The notes beneath the pieces were generated by a model. The model had not been told where the DNA came from. It saw only the letters and a program-made list of their open reading frames with translations, and did no database searches. Made by a program: the position numbers and the translations under genes. This document shows positions 55,696 to 63,912 of a stretch of DNA of 64,000 nt, piece after piece. The first letter of the stretch is position 1; the number at the start of each line of letters is the position of its first letter. Source of the stretch: an uncultured Phascolarctobacterium sp. (GTDB taxonomy: Bacteria; Bacillota; Negativicutes; Acidaminococcales; Acidaminococcaceae); assembly GCA_905200645.1 (NCBI GenBank), contig CAJKLD010000007.1:1-64000 (forward strand), written 5' to 3'.

Positions 55696-55769
55696 GCGGG
55701 TGTAGTTTAGTGGTAAAACCTCAGCCTTCCAAGCTGATGTTGTGGGTTCGATTCCCATCGCCCGCTCCA
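55696..55769 (+). tRNA. tRNA-Gly (TCC)
   Basis: 74 bases with encoded CCA; acceptor GCGGGTG with CGCCCGC, anticodon loop CTTCCAA. It follows tRNA-Pro by five bases. Confidence 0.97.
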
Positions 55770-55778
55770 ATTTAATAT

Positions 55779-55855
<77 letters not shown>

Positions 55856-55864
55856 AGGAAGCAA

Positions 55865-55895
55865 GCAGGTTTTCAAAATTGAAAACCTGCTTTTT
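55865..55895 (+). terminator. Terminator of the tRNA cluster
   Basis: Perfect arms GCAGGTTTTC/GAAAACCTGC with a six-base loop, then TTTTTG. Confidence 0.88.
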
Positions 55896-55950
55896 GTTAT
55901 AAACAAGGAAGCTCCACCTATATAACAGGTGGAACTTCGTGTTAATTAAA

Positions 55951-56196
55951 TCATTTATCCAATTTAAAGAGCATATCCATAGGTCTTTTTGGCGCTGGCT
56001 TAAGCTGTGTATGGCTTTTAGGTATTTCTTCTTCAGCTAAGACAATGCGTCCACATTTACGCTCATAATCATCAACAACCCATTTTAAAATTTGTTCAAT
56101 TTCTTTGTTGACAGAACGACCGTTATTTTTAGCTATATGTTTAAGTTTATTCATGATTATTGGATGTATCCGCAAGGTAAAACGTACTTCTTCCAT
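55951..56196 (-). CDS. Arc-like ribbon-helix-helix DNA-binding protein
   Basis: Small protein of 81 residues. Residues 1-46 fit an Arc/MetJ-type ribbon-helix-helix: a beta strand EEVRFTLRIHP, helix IMNKLKHIAKNNG, then RSVNKEIEQILKWVVDDYE. The rest is a charged tail. The ATG at 56196 follows GGAGGG. No toxin-like partner gene is adjacent on either side, so it is more likely a free regulator than an antitoxin. It faces the tRNA cluster and is followed by an imperfect hairpin at 55907-55938. Confidence 0.78.
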   Translation of the reverse strand: MEEVRFTLRIHPIIMNKLKHIAKNNGRSVNKEIEQILKWVVDDYERKCGRIVLAEEEIPKSHTQLKPAPKRPMDMLFKLDK

Positions 56197-56303
56197 CAAA
56201 ATCCCTCCAATTTCTACTAATAATATTATAGGAAAAAAACTTAATTTATGCAAGTATTGCTGACTTTATCTGCAAGATAATGCTGATAATTTACAGACTT
56301 TTT

Positions 56304-56333
56304 TATACATTAGCATTAGATTTATGCTATAAT
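56304..56333 (+). promoter_or_regulatory. Promoter of the M16 peptidase gene
   Basis: A perfect TATAAT (56328-56333) with a TATGC just upstream, and a weak -35 TATACA (56304-56309). Confidence 0.55.
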
Positions 56334-56364
56334 TATTATATCGTGTTGATTGTAGGAGGTTACT

Positions 56365-59286
56365 ATGAATTTAGAAATAGATAAAATTTATCACGGCTTC
56401 AAAGTATTAGAATCCAGCTTTATAGAAGAAATTCACTCCCTAGCCTACATTATGGAGCACGTTTACAGCGGCGCTCGTTTATTATATTTGGCTAACGATG
56501 ACGATAATAAGGTTTTTTCTATTGCCTTCCGCACGCCACCTGCTGATGATACAGGTGTAGCGCACATTTTAGAACATTCATCTCTCTGCGGTTCCCGCAA
56601 ATATCATCTTAAAGAGCCTTTTGTAGATTTGGTGAAGGGGTCGCTTAATACGTTTTTAAACGCTATGACTTATCCGGATAAGACAGTTTATCCTGTTGCC
56701 AGTCGCAATGACAAAGATTTTCATAATTTGATGGACGTTTATTTGGATGCCGTATTTTATCCTTTGATATACGAAAATAAATACACTTTGCGCCAAGAAG
56801 GGTGGCACTATAATTTAGAGTCTCTTGAAGGAGAATTAAGTTATAACGGCGTAGTTTATAATGAAATGAAAGGCGTATATTCTTCTCCTGATGCTTTTTT
56901 GGAAAACGAAGCTATGAAGGCGTTGTTTCCTGATACATGCTACAGCTTTGAATCCGGTGGTTATCCAGAGGCCATTCCTGAATTGACACAGGAAGCTTTT
57001 TTGGACTTTCATAAAACCTATTACAGTCCGGAAAACTCATTTATCTATCTTTATGGCGATATGGATATTTTGTCTACTTTGGCGTATTTAGATGAAGAAT
57101 ATTTATCTCATTTTGTTAAAACCGGCAAAGTACACAGCGAAATTCCTTTACAAGAGCCTTTGCTGCGCACTAAAGAAATAGAAGCATTTTATCCTGTGGA
57201 TAAAAATGAAGATTTAAAAAACAAAACCTACCACGAGCTTTCCATAGTTACGGGTAAGGCCACGGATATTTTGACAAGTATGTCTTTGCGCCTGTTGGAA
57301 AGCGTACTGTTGGAAAGCGAATCTTCACCTTTGCGTCGTGCTTTAATTGATGCAGGCGTAGGTCAAAATATCAGCGGCAGTTACGTAGGCAGTTTGCAGC
57401 AGCCTGTTTTTAGTATTCGCGCTTCCGGAAGTGAAAAAGAGGATAAAGATAAATTTATCAGTATAATTTATAAGACCTTGCAGGATCTTACAATCAACGG
57501 TTTAGATAAAAAGCTTTTGGAAGCATCACTGAATGCTTCTGAATTTAAGCTGCGTGAAGCTGATTACGGGCCTTATCCTAAAGGTTTAATTTATGGTTTA
57601 GGCATACTGGATAATTGGCTTTACGGAGGTAACCCGCTTGCCGGCTTACGCTATAAGAATGCTATAACAGCTATGCGCAAGGGATTGCAGAATAATTTTT
57701 ATGAAAATCTTATTGAAAATTATCTTTTAGACAATACACATAAGGTTATCGTCACCTTGATGCCTCAGCCTGGTAAAGAAGAAGCAGACCAAGCTAAAAC
57801 AGCTGCTAAAATGGCAGACATCAAAGCCGGTATGAGCCAAAAGCAACTAGAGCAAACTATTTTTGAATGTGCTGAGCTGCACCGTTTGCAGGCCGAGCCT
57901 GACAGCGAAGCGGCAAGAGCTTCTATTCCTATTTTGCAGCGCAGTGATATCCGCCGAGAAACAGAGCATATCAACAGAATAGAGGAAGGAACGGAACAGC
58001 AGCGCCTAATTTATGTTCCTGCCGAAACCAATAAAATTGCTTATACCAACTGGTATTTTGATATCAGCGGTGTAACAGCCGAGCAGATGTCCTTGTGCTT
58101 TTTAATGACAGATATTTTAGGTAAGTTCAACACGCAACGCTATACCTATGAAGAGTTGTCAACCTACGGCATTATGTACACCGGTGGTATAACCTTTGAT
58201 GTACGCGCTATTTCTGCTGCCGAGGATGCAGATGACTATCGCTTATATTTTATTGTTAAGGCTAAAGCTTTGCTGGAAAATTTGCCTCATGTATTTGATT
58301 TACTCCAAGCCATTGGTTTAGAATCTATTTTAGACAATGTTAAACGCTTCCAAGAGCTTGTTTCTGAAATTAAAACCGATTGGGACGATGAATTCTTCAA
58401 TCGCGGTCAAACCGTAGCTATTTCTCGACTGTATTCTTATTGCGCCAAAGGCGCCCGCGCTAATGAACATGATCAATTCAGCTATTACCAATTTTTGAAA
58501 AATCTGTACGAAAACTTTGCAGAAGAAGGCGCTAAAGTATTGAGTAAACTGCAAAAGCTTATGCAAGTTTTCTTCCAGCAGAGCAAATTTATGCTGGTTT
58601 ACTCCTGTGATGCAGAAGATAGGGACCTGGTAAAAGAGCAGTGCCTAGCCTTTTCTCGCAAGCTGCCGCACGCTGAAATTGCCGCCGCGCCTGCCGAAAT
58701 TCCGGCTCCGAGTTGTAGTGAAGGTATAACCACTGCAGGCAAGGTGCAGTACGTTGCCGCAGGCGGTAATTTTGCTAAATTTGGCCATAAATATGTAGGC
58801 GCAATGCGCGTTTTGGAAACTATTTTACGCTACGAATATTTGTGGACCAAAATTCGTATTCAGGGCGGAGCTTACGGTGCTACGGCGCGTTTTGAGCTGA
58901 ACGGCTTAGGTGTATTTGCTTCCTATCGCGATCCGCAGCTTAGTAAAACGTTGGACGCATATCAGGCTTTGCCTGTTTGGCTGAAAACCGTTGAATTTCC
59001 TGCCAGAGAGCTGGATAAATATGTCATTGGTACCATCAGCAGTATGGATACACCCTTAACTAATACTATGCGTATTGATCAGGTTGCTTTGCAATATATT
59101 AAAAAGCTACCGGAAGCTACCCGCCAGCGTATTCGTAACGAGGTTTTGGACGTTACTAATGCTGATTTGCAGGCTTTAGGCAAGGTAGTAGAGGATATGC
59201 TCAGCACAGGACTAATCTGTGTAGTTGGCGGCAAGCAGCCCATTGAAGCTAATAAGGAAAGATTTAACGCTATTATCCATGCTTAA
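56365..59286 (+). CDS. M16C metallopeptidase (presequence-protease/HypA-like)
   Basis: Large zinc peptidase of 973 residues, the length of the PreP/falcilysin-type M16C family in which two homologous halves clamp around peptides. The inverted zinc motif HILEH lies at residues 67-71 and the third ligand, Glu, at about 167 in YNEMKGVYSSPD. The N-terminal half is strongly conserved (HSSLCGSRKYHLKEPF, NTFLNAMTYPDKTVYPVAS). There is no signal peptide, so it acts in the cytoplasm on peptides. Strong ribosome site TAGGAGGT. Single gene with its own promoter and terminator. Confidence 0.94.
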   Translation: MNLEIDKIYHGFKVLESSFIEEIHSLAYIMEHVYSGARLLYLANDDDNKVFSIAFRTPPADDTGVAHILEHSSLCGSRKYHLKEPFVDLVKGSLNTFLNAMTYPDKTVYPVASRNDKDFHNLMDVYLDAVFYPLIYENKYTLRQEGWHYNLESLEGELSYNGVVYNEMKGVYSSPDAFLENEAMKALFPDTCYSFESGGYPEAIPELTQEAFLDFHKTYYSPENSFIYLYGDMDILSTLAYLDEEYLSHFVKTGKVHSEIPLQEPLLRTKEIEAFYPVDKNEDLKNKTYHELSIVTGKATDILTSMSLRLLESVLLESESSPLRRALIDAGVGQNISGSYVGSLQQPVFSIRASGSEKEDKDKFISIIYKTLQDLTINGLDKKLLEASLNASEFKLREADYGPYPKGLIYGLGILDNWLYGGNPLAGLRYKNAITAMRKGLQNNFYENLIENYLLDNTHKVIVTLMPQPGKEEADQAKTAAKMADIKAGMSQKQLEQTIFECAELHRLQAEPDSEAARASIPILQRSDIRRETEHINRIEEGTEQQRLIYVPAETNKIAYTNWYFDISGVTAEQMSLCFLMTDILGKFNTQRYTYEELSTYGIMYTGGITFDVRAISAAEDADDYRLYFIVKAKALLENLPHVFDLLQAIGLESILDNVKRFQELVSEIKTDWDDEFFNRGQTVAISRLYSYCAKGARANEHDQFSYYQFLKNLYENFAEEGAKVLSKLQKLMQVFFQQSKFMLVYSCDAEDRDLVKEQCLAFSRKLPHAEIAAAPAEIPAPSCSEGITTAGKVQYVAAGGNFAKFGHKYVGAMRVLETILRYEYLWTKIRIQGGAYGATARFELNGLGVFASYRDPQLSKTLDAYQALPVWLKTVEFPARELDKYVIGTISSMDTPLTNTMRIDQVALQYIKKLPEATRQRIRNEVLDVTNADLQALGKVVEDMLSTGLICVVGGKQPIEANKERFNAIIHA

Positions 59287-59305
59287 CAAATAAAAATAGA
59301 CATAA

Positions 59306-59356
59306 AAAACCGATGCTGTTACTGCTTAAAGTTTCCGGCATCGGTTTTAATTTTAT
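59306..59356. terminator. Bidirectional terminator between convergent genes
   Basis: Arms AAAACCGATGC (59306-59316) and GCATCGGTTTT (59338-59348). It lies between the M16 gene and the leftward SseB-macro gene, T-rich on both sides. Confidence 0.8.
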
Positions 59357-60303
59357 TCTAATTCGCCACGTTTGGCAGCTTCGACAATATTTGTGTAAGC
59401 ATCGTACACGGCGCTGTTGAAGCAGACCATAGTAACTTCCATACCGTAATCAGGGTTAGCGTTAAGCCACTCAGTGACCGTTAGCAAAGCAATACGACAA
59501 GCTTCGTCTATTGGATAACCATAAACACCGGTAGAAATAGCCGCAAAAGCAATACTGTGCAAATGATATTTTTTGCCCAAATTAAGACTATTGCGATAAC
59601 AATCCGCTAATTCTAAGCGCTGGCTTACTTTACCGTTATAAATAGGACCCACGGTATGAATAACGTAAGCAGCGGGCAAATCATAGCCAAAAGTTATTTT
59701 GGCCTCGCCGGTAGCACAGCCATGGAGTAACTTGCATTCTTCAAGTAATTTAGAACCGGCAGCTTTATGAATTGCACCGTCAACTCCGCCGCCTCCTAAA
59801 AGGGACGCATTAGCAGCATTAACAATTGCGTCATAGGCAAGTTCTGTAATATCACCACATAAAACAGAAAGACTATTTTTTGGCGGCTGCTTTACTAACT
59901 GAGAAAGTAACTCGTGGATAATTTGCTTCTTCATCGTGAAAGGAAAAGGGGAGGTAGGATTAAAAACAATACCTGCAATACCTTTCATTTGCAGAACTGC
60001 TTCAAAATAATTTACTAAAGGACGTTCAATAATAGTATATTGTAAATTGTTTAACCCGATATTATCTAAGGCGTCTACGCTGGAAAAAGCAGCTACATAT
60101 ACTAGATTATCAGAAGCGGTATGCGTTACTAGAGCAATTTGTCCTTGATTTTCTGAAGCAGAAGAAATAGGTATAGGCACTGTAGCGCCCTCGCTAAGTA
60201 AATTATAAACAGCGCGCAGCAAATGCTTCAAATTTACTGTTCTTTGATCAGCAGCATAAAAACTATTGGCGTTAAGAATAATATCAGTAGAAGGGTGAAG
60301 CAC
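59353..60303 (-). CDS. SseB-like / macro domain fusion protein
   Basis: Two-domain protein of about 316 residues. The N-terminal part (about 1-130) resembles the SseB family: a VPIPIS strand, [12 protein letters not shown], and [15 protein letters not shown]. The C-terminal part (about 145-316) is a macro domain: [54 protein letters not shown] and [17 protein letters not shown], which bind ADP-ribose or O-acetyl-ADP-ribose and remove ADP-ribose from proteins. I chose the GTG at 60303, preceded by AAGGAG; a TTG at 60336 has no ribosome site. The fusion is unusual. Substrate unknown. Confidence 0.85.
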   Translation of the reverse strand: MLHPSTDIILNANSFYAADQRTVNLKHLLRAVYNLLSEGATVPIPISSASENQGQIALVTHTASDNLVYVAAFSSVDALDNIGLNNLQYTIIERPLVNYFEAVLQMKGIAGIVFNPTSPFPFTMKKQIIHELLSQLVKQPPKNSLSVLCGDITELAYDAIVNAANASLLGGGGVDGAIHKAAGSKLLEECKLLHGCATGEAKITFGYDLPAAYVIHTVGPIYNGKVSQRLELADCYRNSLNLGKKYHLHSIAFAAISTGVYGYPIDEACRIALLTVTEWLNANPDYGMEVTMVCFNSAVYDAYTNIVEAAKRGELE

Positions 60304-60353
60304 AATAACATCTCCTTGAAACAAAATTTTCTCCAACTTAAAATCTAAAACGA

Positions 60354-60383
60354 GAAAACAGCTCTAATATAAGAGCTGTTTTC
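60354..60383. terminator. Hairpin terminator after lexA
   Basis: Perfect 12-base arms GAAAACAGCTCT/AGAGCTGTTTTC (60354-60365, 60372-60383) with a six-base loop; T-rich on the minus strand after the stem. It separates lexA from the SseB-macro gene. Confidence 0.75.
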
Positions 60384-60402
60384 TTAATATATAACATCAA
60401 CA

Positions 60403-60446
60403 TGACGTCATTTAAATATCATGTTGACATCGTGTAAATATCGTAT
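60403..60446. repeat. Imperfect 22-base tandem repeat next to lexA
   Basis: Two consecutive 22-base units share TGAC-TC-T-TAAATATC-T (60403-60424 and 60425-60446). The first overlaps one arm of an inverted repeat TCAACATGA (60398-60406)/TCATGTTGA (60419-60427). It lies just after the lexA stop codon. Confidence 0.55.
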
Positions 60447-60450
60447 TAAC

Positions 60451-61116
60451 TTAAAGCATACGGAACACAGAGATTACTTTCCCCAAAACCTTGATATTAT
60501 CAGAACCGATGATAGGTTCATATTTATCATTTTCAGGCTGTAAACGAACGGAACGTAACTCGCGGAAGTAGCGTTTAACAGTAGTTTCTTCATCGTCGAT
60601 TAAAGCAACAACAATATCACCGTTATTAGCAAAATTTTGCTTACGAGCGATAATATAGTCGTGGTCAAGAATACCTGCGTTAATCATGCTGTCGCCGCAA
60701 ACAGAAAGCATAAATACATCCTCGTCACAGCCAATCAAATCACGAGGTATGGGATAGGTTTCTTCAATATTTTCTACTGCTAAAATAGGGATGCCGGCAG
60801 TTACTTTACCAACAAAGGGTACGGGAACAAGCAGTTTGTTTCTCCAAGCATCACTTTCACTCATCAATTCTAAAGCGCGAGGTTTAGCCGCATCACGCTG
60901 AATAAAGCCGCATTCCTGCAATCTTTTTAAATGATTATGTACACTTGCGCTGGAAGACAGACCTACTGCGGCACCAATTTCGCGAACAGCCGGGGGATAG
61001 CCTTTTTCATTGATGAAATCACGCACAAATTTTAAAATATGACGCTGACGTTCAGATAACATATCTTCAGTATAATTACCATCAAAATCTTTAGGTAATG
61101 CTTTCCTTCTGCCCAT
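60451..61116 (-). CDS. lexA: LexA repressor
   Basis: SOS repressor and self-cleaving serine peptidase, 221 residues. The N-terminal winged helix includes YPPAVREIGAAVGLSSSASVHNHLKRL; the self-cleavage site is Ala107-Gly108 in KVTAGIPI; the catalytic dyad is Ser143 (CGDSMINAG) and Lys181 (ETTVKRYF). Length and motifs are complete. The ribosome site GGAGG is well placed. The promoter carries a candidate SOS box overlapping the -35, so it should repress itself. Confidence 0.96.
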   Translation of the reverse strand: MGRRKALPKDFDGNYTEDMLSERQRHILKFVRDFINEKGYPPAVREIGAAVGLSSSASVHNHLKRLQECGFIQRDAAKPRALELMSESDAWRNKLLVPVPFVGKVTAGIPILAVENIEETYPIPRDLIGCDEDVFMLSVCGDSMINAGILDHDYIIARKQNFANNGDIVVALIDDEETTVKRYFRELRSVRLQPENDKYEPIIGSDNIKVLGKVISVFRML

Positions 61117-61159
61117 AATTTTATACCTCCAATCAAATGTTTATGGTTTCTTTAAAACA

Positions 61160-61199
61160 ATTATAGCAAATAGAAGCTATTTAGTCAAACATTAGTGCG
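61160..61199 (-). promoter_or_regulatory. lexA promoter with candidate SOS box
   Basis: On the minus strand TTGACT (61183-61188), 17 bases, TATAAT (61160-61165). The sequence CAAACATTAGTGCG at 61186-61199 (+ strand) matches the Firmicutes LexA box CGAACnnnnGTTCG at 8 of 10 defined positions and overlaps the -35 box. Autorepression is inferred. Confidence 0.65.
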
Positions 61200-61250
61200 T
61201 AAATTGTGTAATTGTTTTAGATTTATTTTTGTTTCTACAAGCTAAAATAA

Positions 61251-61337
61251 AATTCCACCATTTTAAAGGATATTTTTGCTAGACTAAGAAACTTCTACGA
61301 GCAGACTGGACTCAAGCTCTACGATAATGTTAAATAA
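61251..61337 (+). pseudogene. 3' fragment of an unknown, probably phage-derived gene
   Basis: An open frame of 28 codons ending in FYEQTGLKLYDNVK and a TAA at 61335, three codons of which are AGA/CTA type. It has no start and its stop lies two bases before the next start, a phage-like arrangement. It probably marks the left edge of the foreign segment, but is too short to identify. Confidence 0.3.
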
Positions 61338-61339
61338 TC

Positions 61340-61528
61340 ATGGACGATAAATATAATCAATTACTAAGCAAAATATGTAGCCTAGAAAGTACGATCGCTA
61401 ACCTGAGCCAGCAAATGTACGACCTAGAACAGAAATATAGCGATAAGATAACTAATGACCAGGTTAAAGAGTATATCGAGCGCTACTTCGATAGTACATC
61501 TATTAGCCTATACGAAAAAATTAGCTAA
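61340..61528 (+). CDS. Small coiled-coil protein, phage-like
   Basis: A 62-residue protein that is probably one long helix: LLSKICSLESTIANLSQQMYDLEQK has hydrophobic residues in heptad spacing. There is no clear Shine-Dalgarno site; the start lies two bases after the preceding fragment's stop, so it was likely translated by coupling. A hairpin with a T-run follows. Function unknown. Codon choice (CTA, AGC, AGC-rich) differs from lexA next door. Confidence 0.5.
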   Translation: MDDKYNQLLSKICSLESTIANLSQQMYDLEQKYSDKITNDQVKEYIERYFDSTSISLYEKIS

Positions 61529-61535
61529 TCAATTA

Positions 61536-61577
61536 GAAGAGGGATTTAGCCGCGGGCCGGAACTCCCTTCTTTTTCC
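61536..61577 (+). terminator. Probable terminator with CCGCGG loop
   Basis: Imperfect arms AAGAGGGA/TCCCTTCTT (one bulge) around a G+C-rich GCCGCGGGCC centre, followed by TTTTTCCTTTT. A similar GGCCGCGG...CCTCTTCTTC string is at the very end of the window (63973-64000). Confidence 0.5.
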
Positions 61578-61799
61578 TTTTGGTATCATATACATAAAGC
61601 TGAAAAATATATATCTATCAGGTAATGATATAGGTAGAATCCTAACCAGGCAATACTAAAATACTAATAATCCCAAAGGAGGAGCAGAGCTCGGAAAATG
61701 GCAGATACTAAGCTCCTAGACGCGAGAAACGTTAACCTCGCCGCCCTAGACTCTAATAAAAAGCAGAGAACGCTTTTTCCTAATTCTCAGGCAGAGAGC

Positions 61800-62386
61800 T
61801 GTAGTGGTCAAGCCTTTTTGTAACACTTGTGGCTAAAAAATTTATTGGATTGTTGCCTGGATGCTATCGGAGCTGTTAGCTTTTATCAATGGTGCTTCGC
61901 ACCGCTGTGCGGGCGCACATGGTTGTAGGTAACATAGGCGAATTCCTCCACGGTCTGATACAATTGTTCCTCCGTCCGAAATTTGTACAGATTTATACAT
62001 TCGTTCTTTAGAGTGTTGAAGTCCCTCTTCATTGGCGCATTGTCATATGGATATCCGGCTTGGTTCATGCTCCGGGCCACATGGGCAGATTCGCAGAACT
62101 CTATGAAAGCTTTTCACGTATACTGGCTTTCCCGGTCACTGTGCAGGATCAGACTATCGTTTTCCGGACGCTGGGATTCCAATGCTTTCTGCAGCGTGCG
62201 GACCGCAAGTTCGCTGGTGATATGGCGGTCCGTTATACTCGCTGTCACGCTTCTGTCATGGAGATCTATGATGGTACAGTTATAACGCACATCCCCATTT
62301 TTTAGGAACAGATATGTGAAATCTGTGCACCATTTCCGGTTCGGCTTGTCCGCCTGGAAGTCCTGCTTTAGCTTATTCTCAGATAA
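61800..62386 (-). mobile_element. Truncated IS3-family insertion sequence
   Basis: Starts at 61800 with TGTAGTGGTCAAG, the form of an IS3-type terminal inverted repeat, and contains the 3' part of an OrfB transposase on the minus strand. The other end, with OrfA and the second inverted repeat, is missing; similarity stops near 62386. About 590 bases remain. Confidence 0.7.
61886..62386 (-). pseudogene. IS3-family transposase OrfB, truncated and with a stop
   Basis: The minus-strand frame reads NKLKQDFQADKPNRKWCTDF, then ITSELAVRTLQKALE, HSDRESQYT, a TGA at 62116-62114, and then in the same frame KAFIEFCESAHVARSM, GYPYDNAPMKRDFNTLKNE and VTYNHVRPHSG. This is the DDE integrase core of IS3/IS150-type transposases. 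Three faults show it is dead: the 5' part is missing, TGA replaces the usual serine after QYT, and the catalytic Glu of NAPMES is Lys. Confidence 0.85.
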
Positions 62387-62470
62387 ACGCGCTCGACGCC
62401 GAAGTCGAATCTAGCGAAGAAGCATTCGTCAAGGTCAAAGTAACTCAGGTAGATGGTTTCATAAGGACCT

Positions 62471-62650
62471 ATGAATAAAAGGCCCGTAGAAACGATTTTA
62501 CGCGTCGATTTTTTCGAATGGATTAGAAAAATAAGGAGAAATGCTCATATTATGGACGAATTCATGGAAACAGAAGAAAAAGTGCCCGCGGCTCAGAACG
62601 AGACAGACGAGAAAACGAATATGCTCAAGACAACGAAAACAGAAGACTAG
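62471..62650 (+). CDS. Small basic-acidic protein, phage-like
   Basis: A 59-residue frame whose ATG overlaps the stop of the preceding fragment (ATGAATAA). It begins MNKRPVETILRVDFFEWIRKIRR, with a basic, amphipathic first half, and has a Glu/Lys-rich second half ending in TAG at 62648. An internal ATG at 62552 follows AAGGAG at long spacing. Function unknown. Its last third runs parallel, in another frame, to the upstream part of the M15 peptidase, so a frameshift between the two cannot be excluded. Confidence 0.45.
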   Translation: MNKRPVETILRVDFFEWIRKIRRNAHIMDEFMETEEKVPAAQNETDEKTNMLKTTKTED

Positions 62651-62661
62651 TAACTGAGAAC

Positions 62662-62997
62662 GAAGATACCGCTAATCTCTTCCGAATCCTAGATATGCTT
62701 CGAAACTGGAATCCGAACTGGGTAATCAACTGGACCTAAGCAGGATATAAATCTAGCTATAGAACTAGAAAAGTCAACACCGAAGTCGGCGGAGTGACGA
62801 ATTCGAATCATCTCTTCGGATGCGCGGCCGATATTCACGAAGCTGATACCGACGCTTCCGCAGAAGAATTAGCGGAAACTATTAAGGCCGCAGCTAGGTA
62901 TAACGGGTTAGAAAACCAAATAGAATTAGGCATCTATTCCGGCTATGGATGGTGCCATATTGCTACGCCAAGATATACATATATTTTTGCTGGTTAA
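62662..62997 (+). pseudogene. Broken M15-type peptidase (phage endolysin-like)
   Basis: In one frame the DNA reads LFRILDMLRNWNPNWVINW, then TAA at 62737, and then without shift AGYKSSYRTRKVNTEVGG, SNHLFGCAADIH and GIYSGYGWCHIAT. SxHxxGxAxD and the final His are the zinc site of peptidase M15 (D-Ala-D-Ala or L-Ala-D-Glu peptidases of phage lysins and VanY). The in-frame stop falls just before the conserved SGYRS strand, and no good start lies upstream in this frame, so it is a pseudogene. A shortened product from the ATG at 62794 would lack the first conserved strand. Confidence 0.7.
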
Positions 62998-63018
62998 CAA
63001 AAAACGCCGCATACTCTT

Positions 63019-63044
63019 CTTTTAATACATAAAGTATTAAAAAG
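63019..63044. repeat. AT-rich inverted repeat
   Basis: CTTTTAATAC/GTATTAAAAG arms with a five-base loop, after the M15 remnant. No T-run follows, so termination is uncertain. Confidence 0.45.
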
Positions 63045-63076
63045 ATAGCTTGCAGCATTTTAATTAAAAAAAGTGC

Positions 63077-63104
63077 TTGACAAAATAAAATTGGTGCTTA
63101 AAAT
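63077..63104 (+). promoter_or_regulatory. Promoter of the acidic unknown gene
   Basis: TTGACA (63077-63082), 16 bases, TAAAAT (63099-63104), followed by AAAGGAGGA at 63141-63149. Confidence 0.6.
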
Positions 63105-63162
63105 CATGAGCCAAACAAAGGGCGCCTAGAAGTTTTTAGTAAAGGAGGAAGAATTAACCAGG

Positions 63163-63912
63163 TTGAAAGAAGTTAAAGATACTAGCGAATTGGCTTATGA
63201 ACCTTGGGATTATACCAAATCAGTAGAGAAAGAAGAGGGCGTAGAAGAGGTAGACGAAGCAGCGAAAGATACTAGTCTGGATAATAAGAACTCCGAGAAA
63301 AGCGAGAATACGGAATTTGTTGAGTCTACCGCTGACGAAGTAGAGGAAAATGCTAAGATAGAAAAAGACTCCGCGGCCGCGAGAACATCTTCTCTTCTTT
63401 CTACCGCTCCTTATTCTCATTTTACCGAAGAAGAATTAGATATAGAATATGAGCAAGAATTATTACCTAGTATAGAAGGTGGTATATACCCCGACGGATG
63501 CGTAGAAAAACTAATAAGACTAGGAGAACTCTGCGAAGTAGATATAATAGACATCGAAGTTGCTTACTATCTTCGTTATTACTACTACATGATAGCTAAG
63601 TATGTCTTGGAGCAGAAATATAACGCATCTAAAGAACCTGACGATTTAGCAAGATTAGAGGCATTCGAAGATAAATATAACTCTGCCAAGAAAGAGTATA
63701 AAAAGGTTAGAGATAATAGCCTGCCCTTAGAACTAAGATTAATCCATAGCTTTGTTGACGGAATATCCCCCAAGGTTGAGTTATACTATGGCAAGGCATA
63801 TAGTAAAGTATTACTAAAATTTGATACGATCGAAAAATTGCCCGAGGACCTTAACCGCTTCTTTATGCCTGAAGCAGCCAAAAATAATGTATACCTATAT
63901 GATTTAACATAA
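63163..63912 (+). CDS. Unknown acidic protein of the mobile segment
   Basis: A 249-residue frame without recognisable family. The first 90 residues are strongly acidic and low-complexity (Glu, Asp, Lys, Ser), likely disordered. The rest looks helical and Tyr-rich (EVAYYLRYYYYMIAKYVLEQKY). There is no signal peptide. The first possible start is TTG at 63163; the strong AAAGGAGGA is 14 bases away, long but usable, and the frame is open back to 63130. Arg is mostly AGA and Leu often CTA, unlike the chromosome to the left. It has its own promoter, so it may be an expressed cargo or phage gene. Confidence 0.55.
   Translation: MKEVKDTSELAYEPWDYTKSVEKEEGVEEVDEAAKDTSLDNKNSEKSENTEFVESTADEVEENAKIEKDSAAARTSSLLSTAPYSHFTEEELDIEYEQELLPSIEGGIYPDGCVEKLIRLGELCEVDIIDIEVAYYLRYYYYMIAKYVLEQKYNASKEPDDLARLEAFEDKYNSAKKEYKKVRDNSLPLELRLIHSFVDGISPKVELYYGKAYSKVLLKFDTIEKLPEDLNRFFMPEAAKNNVYLYDLT

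Larger units (their letters stand above)
61698..62478 (+). pseudogene. Small phage-like gene split by an IS3-family remnant
   Basis: After AAAGGAGGAG an ATG at 61698 opens a frame (MADTKLLDARNVNLAAL...) that runs 34 codons to 61799, where insertion-sequence DNA begins. On the other side of the remnant, from about 62386, a frame of 30 codons ends in KVTQVDGFIRTYE and TAA at 62476. The two pieces are probably halves of one protein of roughly 65 or more residues. The joining is inference; each piece alone has the codon style of the surrounding segment. Function unknown. Confidence 0.4.

Noticed and set aside
55951..56196. The ribbon-helix-helix protein considered as an antitoxin of a toxin-antitoxin pair.
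   Set aside because: No toxin-sized gene is adjacent on the same strand; the neighbours are tRNAs and an M16 peptidase.
61186..61199. The SOS-box-like sequence as part of the foreign segment.
   Set aside because: It overlaps the -35 of the lexA promoter and matches a LexA site, so it belongs to the chromosome.
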